Origin: an uncultured Prevotellaceae bacterium
GTDB lineage: Bacteria; Bacteroidota; Bacteroidia; Bacteroidales; Bacteroidaceae
Reading direction: 5' to 3'
Length of the DNA: 39,981 nt
Assembly: GCA_947167835.1 (NCBI GenBank)
Contig: CAMVJO010000006.1
Location: 1 to 39,981, forward strand
Position 1 is the first letter of the stretch; every line of letters starts with the position of its first letter. This document shows positions 1-9,190 of the stretch, one piece after another. Under the pieces are notes generated by a model, which saw only the letters and a program-made list of their open reading frames with translations, ran no database searches and was not told where the DNA came from. A program made the position numbers and the translations under genes.

Positions 1-376
1 AAATTAAACAGCTTACTTAAAATAGTTTTACATATTCTTCTCACCCATCTCCCCCCCCTCCATTGTACACCCTCTTGTCTTTACGCCAAGAGTGCGAAAC
101 TCATTTGCAAAATAAGTAAATAAAAGAGAATACTCCAAAAAAAAGGGGATTTATTTTCGGAATAATGGGTTTAATGGGAGAAAATATTCAAAAGGATAAA
201 GAGGGACAAAAAGCTGGGCGTGAATAGAGGGCGGATTATATTCTCTCGCAAAGACAAAGGAACATTTTGGCAACTCCACTTGGAATTGCGCATCCCTATT
301 TCTCTGAAATAGTGTTCTATTTCTCTATATTTGTTGTTAAAATAAATAAAATGGGAGCGGGAATACTTTTTTTTAG

Positions 377-384
377 TAATTTTG
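377..384 (+). promoter_or_regulatory. Bacteroidetes-type -7 element (TAnnTTTG) upstream of the efflux operon
   Basis: TAATTTTG matches TAnnTTTG, about 80 bp before the adaptor ATG; no clear -33 element. Confidence 0.4.
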
Positions 385-465
385 CACGCGTTTATTTTTA
401 GGGTTTCCCTAAGCTCTAAAGCAAGAGTCAAATTTCTAAACGAACAAACATATATTACATAACAC

Positions 466-1632
466 ATGAAAAAAACATTTCCATTAAGTTTACTAATCTG
501 CGCAGTCGTGACGGTCGGTTGCAGCAAGAGTCAAGGCGGAATGCCGGCAGCAAGCAACGAGTATGCTGTTGAAACAGTCAAGACTACCGAAGCCAGCACT
601 ACGGTATCTTATCCCGCCACAATCAAAGGTCAGCAAGACATAGAGATTCGCCCCAAAGTGAGCGGTTTCATCACACGTCTTTGCGTGGACGAAGGTGCAT
701 ACGTTCGTAAAGGACAGTTGCTTTTCACTATTGACAATGTGCAGTATGTGGAAGCTGTAAAGTCCGCACAGGCACAGATTAACGTTATCACAACAAACAT
801 CAGCACACAGAAACTGACTGTGGATAACAAGAAGATGCTGTTGGAAAAGAAAATCATCAGCGAATATGACTATCAGGTAGCTGAGAACCAGTTGAAATCT
901 CTCCAAGCCCAACTGGAACAAGCGCAAGCGCAGTTAGCAAGTGCCCGCGAGAACCTGAGATATTGTAGTGTGACAAGTCCTGCCAACGGTTATGTGGGCA
1001 CCATCCCCTACCGTGTGGGAAGTTTAGTCAGCGGACAGTCGGCACAGGCGCTTACTACGGTATCAGATAACAACGTAATGCACGTGTATTTCTCAATGAC
1101 AGAAAAAGATTTGCTTACCCTTTCTCGCGAAAGTGGCGGTGTGAATGGCGCTATCGACAATATGCCCGAGGTTTCCCTCCAACTGGCAGACGGCTCGACT
1201 TACGACATGAAGGGAAAGATTACTACTGCCAGCGGCGTGATAGATCAAAGCACAGGTTCGGTAAGCATGCGTGCTTCATTTGAGAACCCACGCAAAATAC
1301 TGCGTAGCGGTGGCTCTGCTGTCATTCTCTTCCCGACTGTAGTCAAGGAAGCCGTCGTCATCCCGCAGAAGTGTACGTTTGAAATTCAGGAAAAGAAATT
1401 CGTGTACGTTGTAGGTAGCGACAACAAGGTGAAGAGCCGCGAAATCGAAGTGCTCTCCCAGAACGACGGTACAAACTACATCGTAACATCAGGTTTGAAA
1501 TCTGGCGAGCGCATTGTAGTAGATGTTGTGACCAACTTGAAGGACGATATGGAAATCAAACCCATCACTCCCGAACAGGCTGCCAAGAATATAGACCAGG
1601 CCGCCGAAGACCTGAAGAACCGTAAGATGTAA
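466..1632 (+). CDS. RND efflux periplasmic adaptor (membrane fusion) protein, AcrA/MexA-like lipoprotein
   Basis: Signal peptide with lipobox (VTVGCS), barrel-sandwich motif ATIKGQQDIEIRPKVSGFITRLCVDEGAYVRKGQLLFTID, coiled-coil; followed by RND permease and OMF genes. Confidence 0.95.
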   Translation: MKKTFPLSLLICAVVTVGCSKSQGGMPAASNEYAVETVKTTEASTTVSYPATIKGQQDIEIRPKVSGFITRLCVDEGAYVRKGQLLFTIDNVQYVEAVKSAQAQINVITTNISTQKLTVDNKKMLLEKKIISEYDYQVAENQLKSLQAQLEQAQAQLASARENLRYCSVTSPANGYVGTIPYRVGSLVSGQSAQALTTVSDNNVMHVYFSMTEKDLLTLSRESGGVNGAIDNMPEVSLQLADGSTYDMKGKITTASGVIDQSTGSVSMRASFENPRKILRSGGSAVILFPTVVKEAVVIPQKCTFEIQEKKFVYVVGSDNKVKSREIEVLSQNDGTNYIVTSGLKSGERIVVDVVTNLKDDMEIKPITPEQAAKNIDQAAEDLKNRKM

Positions 1633-1747
1633 ATCATAATTAATTAAAGGAAAGTAAACCGACAAAGAATCGATATCGTTGTAAGCATCTGATATTCCCT
1701 ACAGGAAAGAAGCTTTACTTCCTTTTAAGAATAATACAAAACAGAAT

Positions 1748-4700
1748 ATGAGATTAGACAGTTTCATAAAAAGGCCGGTACTATCGACGGTAATTTCTGT
1801 ATTCATCGTCATACTCGGTATCTTGGGCCTGATTGCTCTGCCCATCACATCGTATCCCGATATTGCGCCCCCTACGGTTTCGGTATCAACCACCTATAGC
1901 GGCGCATCGGCACAGACAGTATTGAACTCTGTGATAGCCCCATTGGAAGAGCAAATCAATGGTGTGGAAAACATGGACTACATGAGTTCGTCGGCCACAA
2001 ACACCGGCTCAGCCCGCATAGAAATCACTTTCAAGCAGGGAACAGACCCCGATATGGCTGCCGTGAATGTGCAGAACCGCGTATCTATGGCACAGGGGTT
2101 GATGCCTTCAGAAGTAACGAGAGTAGGTATCATCACACAGAAGCGACAGACGGGTTTCCTCATTGCCCTTTCACTCTATGACGAGAGCGACAGTTATTCG
2201 CGCCCCTTCATCGAGAACTATGCCAAGATTAACATTGTGCCTCAGTTGCAACGTGTAACAGGTGTGGGCGATGTCATGGTAATGGGTAGCGACTACTCCA
2301 TACGTATCTGGATGGACCCCGAACTGATGGCACAATACAAACTGATGCCCTCAGACATCACTATGGCGCTATCAAACCAAAATATAGAAGCTGCCCCTGG
2401 TACTTTAGGTGAGCGCGAGAACCAAACCTTCCAATACGTGCTTCGCTATCGCGGACGCCTACAGGAAATTTCTGAGTTTGAGAACATCGTTATCCGCGCA
2501 ACAGCCGATGGCGAAGTACTCTACCTGAAAGACGTCGCTCGTGTAGAATTAGGACGTGCCACATACGCCTTTGGCGGTACCACAAACGGACACAATGCCG
2601 TAACCTGTATGGTGATGCAGCTTGCAGGATCTAACGCCACACAGGTTATTCAAGATGTGGAGAAGCAGTTGGAAATAGCCAGCAAGAGTTTGCCTCACGG
2701 ATTGAAGATTGATACACTTATGAACGCCAACGACTTCCTCTTCGCATCTATTGAAGAGGTAACGAAGACACTCGTCGAAGCCTTCATTCTGGTGTTCCTC
2801 GTGGTATTCATCTTCTTGCAGGACTTCCGCTCTACCCTTATTCCCGCCATTGCCATTCCCGTAGCATTGATTGGTGCTTTTTTTGCCCTTTACATCATCG
2901 GCTTCAGCATCAACCTTCTTACGTTAAATGCTCTTGTATTGGCCATTGCTATTGTAGTGGACGATGCCATTATCGTGGTGGAAGGCGTTCACGCGAAGTT
3001 AGACCAAGGCTACAAGTCGCAAGTAAAAGCCTCTATTGACGCGATGAGCGAATTAGGTGGCGCTATCCTCTCTATTACGCTCGTAATGATGGCCGTGTTT
3101 ATTCCTGTGAGCTTCATGGCGGGCACTAGTGGTGTGTTCTATCGTCAGTTCGGTATCACAATGGCAGTAGCTATAGGATTCTCCGCACTCAACGCCCTCA
3201 CCCTTTCGCCTGCACTCTGTGCACTTTTCCTTAAACCACATGACAAAGAGACGACCTTGAGCGAAAGAATGAAGACCGCCACCAAGGAAGCAGCAGGCAT
3301 TATGGCACGCCAGTACAAACCCAGGAGAATCAGTCTTTCTCCGAAAGTTACCGTAATACTACTTATCCTCACAATAGGATTCCTGATTGGCGGATGCTTC
3401 ACGTTTGACAACGTCATCGTTAGTATCGTGGCATATACCGTAGCCATACTGATGCTTATCGGATTGTTCAGCAAACGTTTTATTGATGCTTTCAACCAAT
3501 TCTACGACCGCCTTCAGAACAAATATAAGAAAGGTGTGGAAAAGACGGTGAAACATCCCAAGACGGCCATGGGTCTCGTAGCACTCTCCATAGCATTGCT
3601 TGTTTATTTGATGAACATCACTCCTTCTTCGCTTGTTCCAACGGAAGACCAAGGTACTGTGTTGTGTGCCATCTCACTTCCTCCCGGTACTTCGCAAGAC
3701 CGTACCGACTCCTTGCTTACCGAAGTAGATAAACTCATTGCTGCCAATCCCGCAGTAAAGACACGTACCGTCATATCGGGATTCTCCATGATGGGTGGAC
3801 AAGGAGCAAGTTATGGTACTGCCATTGTCAAACTGAAACCTTTTGAGGAACGCGGACTGATAGACCGAGCCGATATCGTGGCAGGTATGCTCTTCCTCAA
3901 AGCGCGCAATGTGATCAAGGATGCTCAGGTGCTCTTTTTCACCCCGCCAATGATTCCAGGTTACGGAGCCATGAGTGGTGTATCGATGTATGTGCAAGAC
4001 CGTACGGGCGGTGATCTTAACAAGTTCTTTGAAGTGACACAGAACTTTATGAACAAGCTGATGGAGCGCCCTGAGATACAAACGGCTCAGACCACCTTCA
4101 ATCCAAACTTCCCGCAATACATGATTGACATTGATGCTGCTGCGTGCATGAAGGCCGGACTGCAACCTTCTGATATCCTTTCCACATTACAGGGATACAT
4201 AGGAAGTCAGTACGTCTCTAACTTCAACCGCTTCGGTAAGATGTACCGCGTAATGATACAGTCTGAGCGTGCCGACCGTACCAACATAGAATCTCTCAAG
4301 AAGATTAAGGTACGCAACGGAGGCAACATGGCTCCTATCACACAGTTTATGAATATCCGCCGCGTATATGGACCGGACAACATCAACCGCTTCAATATGT
4401 ACACCAGTATCTCCGTAAGCAGTACTGCTGCCGAAGGATATACCACCGGTGAAGCTATCCAAGCTGTGAAAGAAGTGGCCGAAAGTCTGCCGCAGGGATA
4501 TAGTTACGAATTCTCGAGCATGTCAAGAGAAGAAGCCGATTCTACTAATACTACGGCGCTCATCTTCTTGCTTTGCTTCGTATTTATCTACTTGCTCCTC
4601 AGTGCACAGTACGAGAGTTACATCCTGCCTCTGGCCGTATTGCTCTCTGTACCTTTCGGACTGCTGGGTTCCTTCCTCTTCATCCAGGGAATGGGCGGAA

Positions 4701-5182
4701 TAGACACACTCATCAAGTCATTCATCCATATCTCTCTGTTGGGAAGCGCGTCAAACAATATCTATGTGCAGATTGCTCTCATCATGCTTATCGGTCTGTT
4801 GGCAAAGAATGCCATTCTGATTGTAGAGTTCGCCCTCGACCGTCGCAAGATGGGTATGAGCATCAAGTGGGCAGCCATTTTAGGTTCTGCAGCCCGTCTG
4901 CGTCCTATTTTGATGACTTCGTTCGCCATGATTATCGGTCTGTTGCCGTTGATGTTCGCCTTCGGTGCAGGAGCTAACGGAAACAGAGCATTGGGAACGA
5001 CAGCCATCGGCGGTATGCTTATCGGTATGCTTTGCCAGATATATATCGTACCTGTGCTGTTTATGATATTCCAAAGCATTCAGGAACGCTTCAAGCCCAT
5101 GACATGGGAAACAGGTGAGACAGAAGCCTCTCGTGCCGACTTGGAGCAATATGCCGGAATCTCAAAGCAAGACGCTGAATAA
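1748..5182 (+). CDS. RND efflux inner-membrane permease, AcrB/MexB (HAE1) family
   Basis: 1144 aa; MRLDSFIKRPVLSTVISVFIVILGILGLIALPITSYPDIAPPTVSVSTTYSGASAQTV; VVDDAIIVVE motif. Confidence 0.97.
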   Translation: MRLDSFIKRPVLSTVISVFIVILGILGLIALPITSYPDIAPPTVSVSTTYSGASAQTVLNSVIAPLEEQINGVENMDYMSSSATNTGSARIEITFKQGTDPDMAAVNVQNRVSMAQGLMPSEVTRVGIITQKRQTGFLIALSLYDESDSYSRPFIENYAKINIVPQLQRVTGVGDVMVMGSDYSIRIWMDPELMAQYKLMPSDITMALSNQNIEAAPGTLGERENQTFQYVLRYRGRLQEISEFENIVIRATADGEVLYLKDVARVELGRATYAFGGTTNGHNAVTCMVMQLAGSNATQVIQDVEKQLEIASKSLPHGLKIDTLMNANDFLFASIEEVTKTLVEAFILVFLVVFIFLQDFRSTLIPAIAIPVALIGAFFALYIIGFSINLLTLNALVLAIAIVVDDAIIVVEGVHAKLDQGYKSQVKASIDAMSELGGAILSITLVMMAVFIPVSFMAGTSGVFYRQFGITMAVAIGFSALNALTLSPALCALFLKPHDKETTLSERMKTATKEAAGIMARQYKPRRISLSPKVTVILLILTIGFLIGGCFTFDNVIVSIVAYTVAILMLIGLFSKRFIDAFNQFYDRLQNKYKKGVEKTVKHPKTAMGLVALSIALLVYLMNITPSSLVPTEDQGTVLCAISLPPGTSQDRTDSLLTEVDKLIAANPAVKTRTVISGFSMMGGQGASYGTAIVKLKPFEERGLIDRADIVAGMLFLKARNVIKDAQVLFFTPPMIPGYGAMSGVSMYVQDRTGGDLNKFFEVTQNFMNKLMERPEIQTAQTTFNPNFPQYMIDIDAAACMKAGLQPSDILSTLQGYIGSQYVSNFNRFGKMYRVMIQSERADRTNIESLKKIKVRNGGNMAPITQFMNIRRVYGPDNINRFNMYTSISVSSTAAEGYTTGEAIQAVKEVAESLPQGYSYEFSSMSREEADSTNTTALIFLLCFVFIYLLLSAQYESYILPLAVLLSVPFGLLGSFLFIQGMGGIDTLIKSFIHISLLGSASNNIYVQIALIMLIGLLAKNAILIVEFALDRRKMGMSIKWAAILGSAARLRPILMTSFAMIIGLLPLMFAFGAGANGNRALGTTAIGGMLIGMLCQIYIVPVLFMIFQSIQERFKPMTWETGETEASRADLEQYAGISKQDAE

Positions 5183-5222
5183 ACTGAAGTGGAACCAAAA
5201 CTTATCAAAGAATTTAGAAACA

Positions 5223-6595
5223 TGAAAAAGATATTCATTCTCGCGCTTGCTTCACTCTCTTTGCATAGCTGTCACATATACGAGAAGTACGAAAGGCCAG
5301 ACAATCTGCCTACGAAAGGACTTTATCGCAATGTGAACGAAGCCAATGCCGACACCGTAAACTTCGGCAATAAAGCCTGGAGAGAAGTTTTCACCGACCC
5401 ACTGTTGCAAGACCTCATACAGAAAGCGCTTCAGCAGAATACCAATATGCAGGAAGCCGACCTAACTATACTCCAGGCCGAGCAGGGATATAAAATCTCG
5501 CGCCTTGCCTTCCTGCCGCAGCTTGCACTCTCGCCGCAGGGCACACTCACATCGTGGGACTTCGGCAAGGCCACACAGGTATATAACATACCCGTCAGCG
5601 CCTCTTGGCAGATTGACGCTTTCGGCAGTCTGAGAAATGCCAAGAAGCAGTCGGAAATGAGCCTGATGCAAGCACGCATTGCTAAGCAAGCAGTTCAGAC
5701 ATCTATCATCGCGAATGTGGCAAACCTCTACTACACCCTTGTGATGCTTGACGAACAACTCAATACCACCAAGAGCACCATTACTCTTTGGGAAGACAAC
5801 GTGCGCACTATGGAGGCTATGGCCGAAGCAGCCATGACAAACTTCGCAGCTGTGGCGCAAGCTAAAGCAAACCTGATGGAGATTAAAGCTTCTGTTCCCG
5901 CACTCGAACAAAACATTCAGCAAACAGAAAATGCACTCTCCGTACTCCTGCACGAAGCCCCCCACTCCATTGCACGTGCCGCCAGTCTGAGTTCCGAAAG
6001 CTTCCCCGCTTCGATGTCGGTAGGCGTTCCCTTGCAACTGCTCACCAACCGCCCCGATGTGCGCATAGCCGAATACAAACTGGCCTACGCTTTCTATGGA
6101 GTGCAGAAGGCACACTCTGCCTTCTATCCTCAAATCACCATATCGGGACAGGCTGGTTGGACCAACAATAGCGGAATGGGACTTGTCAATCCTGGAAAGA
6201 TTCTGTCTTCTGCCGTTGGCTCCATTGTGCAGCCACTCTTTATGAAAGGACAGCTCACAGCTAATCTGAAGATTTCAAAAGCACAACAAGAGATAGCCAC
6301 ACTCGATTTCGAGCAGGCACTTCTCAATGCAGGACAGGAAGTATCTAATGCACTCACCTCCTATCAGACTGCTATCTCTAAGGCAGAAATCAGAACTCAG
6401 GAAGTAGAGAAACTACAGGAAGCAAAAGAACGTACACTCGACCTCTTCAAATACACCAATACTACCAGTTATCTGGAGACGCTTACTGCACAGCAAAGTC
6501 TGCTCAATGCCCAGTTGTCACTCATCAACGACAACTACAGCAAGGTTCAGGCTATCATCAATCTCTATGCAGCCCTGGGCGGAGGAAGAGAGTAA
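5223..6595 (+). CDS. Outer membrane efflux lipoprotein, TolC/OprM/NodT family
   Basis: Internal ATG at 5223 gives MKKIFILALASLSLHSCHIYEKYERP lipoprotein signal; OEP repeats; operon with RND genes. Confidence 0.93.
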
Positions 6596-6638
6596 GTCTA
6601 ATATCAGAACTCCCTATATAAATAAAAAACGAACAAAC

Positions 6639-7427
6639 ATGATCAGTCAATTAGCACATGTTGAGCCCGGCGCTCAGATTGGGCAAAACGTAGATATTTT
6701 TCCCTTTGCATACGTGCAAAAAGATGTAGTGATTGGCGACAATTGTGTCATCATGCCACACGCCAGCATACTCAACGGCACCAGAATGGGCAATAACAAC
6801 CGCATCTTCCAAAACGTAGTGATAGGTGCCATGCCACAAGCCACACGCTTTCAGGAAGGAACACCCGTTACCGTTACCATTGGCGATAACAACGTAATTC
6901 GCGAAAACGTAGTTATTGCCGGAGGCTACCAGAGAGACGGAGGCACTTGCATAGGCAACGACAACCACCTGATGGACAAAGTACATATCAGCCACGACGT
7001 GCAAATCAAAAACCGTTGCACCATAGGTATCAACAGCATCCTTTCCTCTCGCAGCGAAGTAGATAGCAACAGCATCGTGGCCAACTCCGTCATACTGCAG
7101 GTAGATGTTCGTGTAGGAAGATACAGCCTCGTTGAGAGCGGTTGCCGCGTTCCAAAGGACATTCCACCATATATTATTATAGGAGGAAACCCAGCCCTCT
7201 TCCATGGCGTAAACGAGAGAATACTCCAACGCACAGGCTCAGACAAAGAGACCATACACTCCATAGCCAATGCCTATCGCATAGTGTATATGGGTAATTT
7301 CTCTATCGAAGATGCCATATACCAGATTAAGGACCAGATTGAGAAGACAGACGAAATAGAATACATCACCAATTTCATCGAATCTTCCAAGCACGGCATC
7401 GTTCGCCAAATGTCTTCCAACGATTGA
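6639..7427 (+). CDS. lpxA: LpxA-like acyl-[ACP]-UDP-N-acetylglucosamine O-acyltransferase (left-handed beta helix)
   Basis: Hexapeptide repeats, HISHD catalytic His motif, C-terminal helical domain; ATG at 6639 follows the OMF gene. Confidence 0.8.
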   Translation: MISQLAHVEPGAQIGQNVDIFPFAYVQKDVVIGDNCVIMPHASILNGTRMGNNNRIFQNVVIGAMPQATRFQEGTPVTVTIGDNNVIRENVVIAGGYQRDGGTCIGNDNHLMDKVHISHDVQIKNRCTIGINSILSSRSEVDSNSIVANSVILQVDVRVGRYSLVESGCRVPKDIPPYIIIGGNPALFHGVNERILQRTGSDKETIHSIANAYRIVYMGNFSIEDAIYQIKDQIEKTDEIEYITNFIESSKHGIVRQMSSND

Positions 7428-7493
7428 GAAAACCCATTTATCAAAAATTCCTTCCCGTTCCCCTTTCGGAATCATCAAGGATCTAAATACTCA

Positions 7494-7522
7494 AAAACGC
7501 AATCGCTTGGCGATTGCGTTTT
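7494..7522. terminator. Perfect 13-bp hairpin AAAACGCAATCGC-TTG-GCGATTGCGTTTT, probable (bidirectional) terminator
   Basis: Perfect stem, 3-nt loop, T-rich flank; lies between lpxA-like stop and the convergent transposase stop. Confidence 0.75.
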
Positions 7523-7589
7523 GTGTTTTGTCATATCAGGGAAAGTAATAGTCCCGTTCCTTCCCGCGGATTTTATCCGCCTCCCCACC

Positions 7590-8669
7590 TCACCTCTCAA
7601 CCAGCCTTCTCCCAATCTCGTTCAAGGCCACAAATCGATACCGCTGCGAAGTCACAGGAATTGGACTATAATAATAGTGCTTTGTCTCAGCTTTTCGTCG
7701 TAAAGCATCCTCTGTTGCTTTCATCACAACGGGATTCACAAAAGCGCTTTCATCAGGCTCCATCATCAGCAGTTTACCTCTTGAAGACGCCTCGAAATAC
7801 ACTCCGCCCGGCTTGTAGTAACGTTCTTGTGGAGAGCCTTCCTTCGGAAAGCCGTCGTTCAGTAGCACTACCAACGGGAATCCTTTTTCACGAACCATTC
7901 TGGCTATTCTCTGCTCACCTTTGCTGATGGCCGCCGTATAAGTTACCGCACCATTATGTGCTGCGGCCAAGACAGATTGCAGCCGTTCCTCTATCTGTCC
8001 CTCACTGGCATCACGACTCATTTCCACCAATTGTCTTTCAGGCCAATCCAATAGGAAGTGGTTACCCAAAGACGTAAACTGCAACTGGCACACATTCGTC
8101 TTGCGATGTATCCTGAAGAGATCGGGATTCAGTTTGCGCTGCCATGCACGTTCTGCGTTGGCTTTCACATATTCTATCATGGCGTGCAGTTGCCCTTTGT
8201 GCGTCAGCACACGATAGAATGGCGGTGAATCATACAAGTTTTCTTCAAATCCCAGTTTACGAGCTTCCTCCTTGCATCCTTGCATATAGCCGCGTACCAC
8301 CTGACGTATGCTTCGTGGCATTGTCCGCTGCACTTGGAGCACCATGTGATGATGGTCTGGCATCACTTTGTCTGCAAGAATCTTTATTTCCGGACACATC
8401 TCCAACAACCTCCGCTGCTGATTGATGAGTGCCCAACCAATCGGGGTCTTTTCAATGACAGCCTCAAATCCATTATGAGCGAGTTTACCAAATAACGACT
8501 GCCGTGCGTTGGCCACCATAGTTACATGCACGATGCATGTTTTGCGCCATGCTCCAGGCTCCAACCACGTATGTTTCTCGTTTTGTAGTATGTTTACACT
8601 CTCGTTGGTCATTAGCAAATATAATTTGCAGTTAAGCGACGGGACATTACCCGCCTGCTTTGAAAACAA
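7590..8669 (-). CDS. Y1 (HUH) / RAYT-like transposase with C-terminal Rossmann (DprA/SLOG-like) domain
   Basis: MPDHHHMVL (HxH-type HUH motif) plus downstream Tyr-containing helix; C-terminus AISKGEQRIARMVREKGFPLVVLLNDGFPKE...YYKPGGVYFEASSRGKLLMMEP. Confidence 0.7.
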   Translation of the reverse strand: MFSKQAGNVPSLNCKLYLLMTNESVNILQNEKHTWLEPGAWRKTCIVHVTMVANARQSLFGKLAHNGFEAVIEKTPIGWALINQQRRLLEMCPEIKILADKVMPDHHHMVLQVQRTMPRSIRQVVRGYMQGCKEEARKLGFEENLYDSPPFYRVLTHKGQLHAMIEYVKANAERAWQRKLNPDLFRIHRKTNVCQLQFTSLGNHFLLDWPERQLVEMSRDASEGQIEERLQSVLAAAHNGAVTYTAAISKGEQRIARMVREKGFPLVVLLNDGFPKEGSPQERYYKPGGVYFEASSRGKLLMMEPDESAFVNPVVMKATEDALRRKAETKHYYYSPIPVTSQRYRFVALNEIGRRLVER

Positions 8670-9013
8670 TATGAATTCTGATTCTTGATTGTCGGAATAA
8701 TCGGTTTAACGATATTTCTGCAAAAATAGTAATAAATCCTTTTGCATCGAGTTTTTGAAATATTTATTATGGAAAACCTATTTTTCTTTTGGGATATTCA
8801 AGCGCACTCCAAATTACCTCGGACCTATCACTTTTTTGCTCCGAGCTAATCTATTTTTGCTCGACATTTTTTAAATTTTGCTCGGAGAAAAAAAGTTTTA
8901 GCTCCGAGCTATTTTTACGTTTATTTTTTAGGGTAAAAAATTGAGCTTTGCTGCTTTAGAATTTCACGGCTTTTTATGGGGTTAATGGGCTTACAGGGCA
9001 TTGTAGGTCTTTG

Positions 9014-9067
9014 CCCAATCTCCCCATTCCGCCCATTAACCCCATTAAGCCCATCAACCCCATCCCC
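9014..9067. repeat. 9-bp tandem repeat (consensus CCCATTAAN), about 6 units
   Basis: CCCAATCTC CCCATTCCG CCCATTAAC CCCATTAAG CCCATCAAC CCCATCCCC; preceded by an inverted copy at 8977-8994. Confidence 0.85.
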
Positions 9068-9119
9068 AGTCAATAATTAAAAAAAAGATTAAAAAGAGCC
9101 ATATTATTTTTTTTTGATG

Positions 9120-9127
9120 TAAATTTG
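9120..9127 (+). promoter_or_regulatory. TAnnTTTG -7 element upstream of the PBP1A gene
   Basis: TAAATTTG about 64 bp before ATG. Confidence 0.45.
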
Positions 9128-9190
9128 CCAAACAAGGGGAAAACACCCTTTTTATAAGTATAAAAAGCAAATATCTATCGCAAGAATTCA

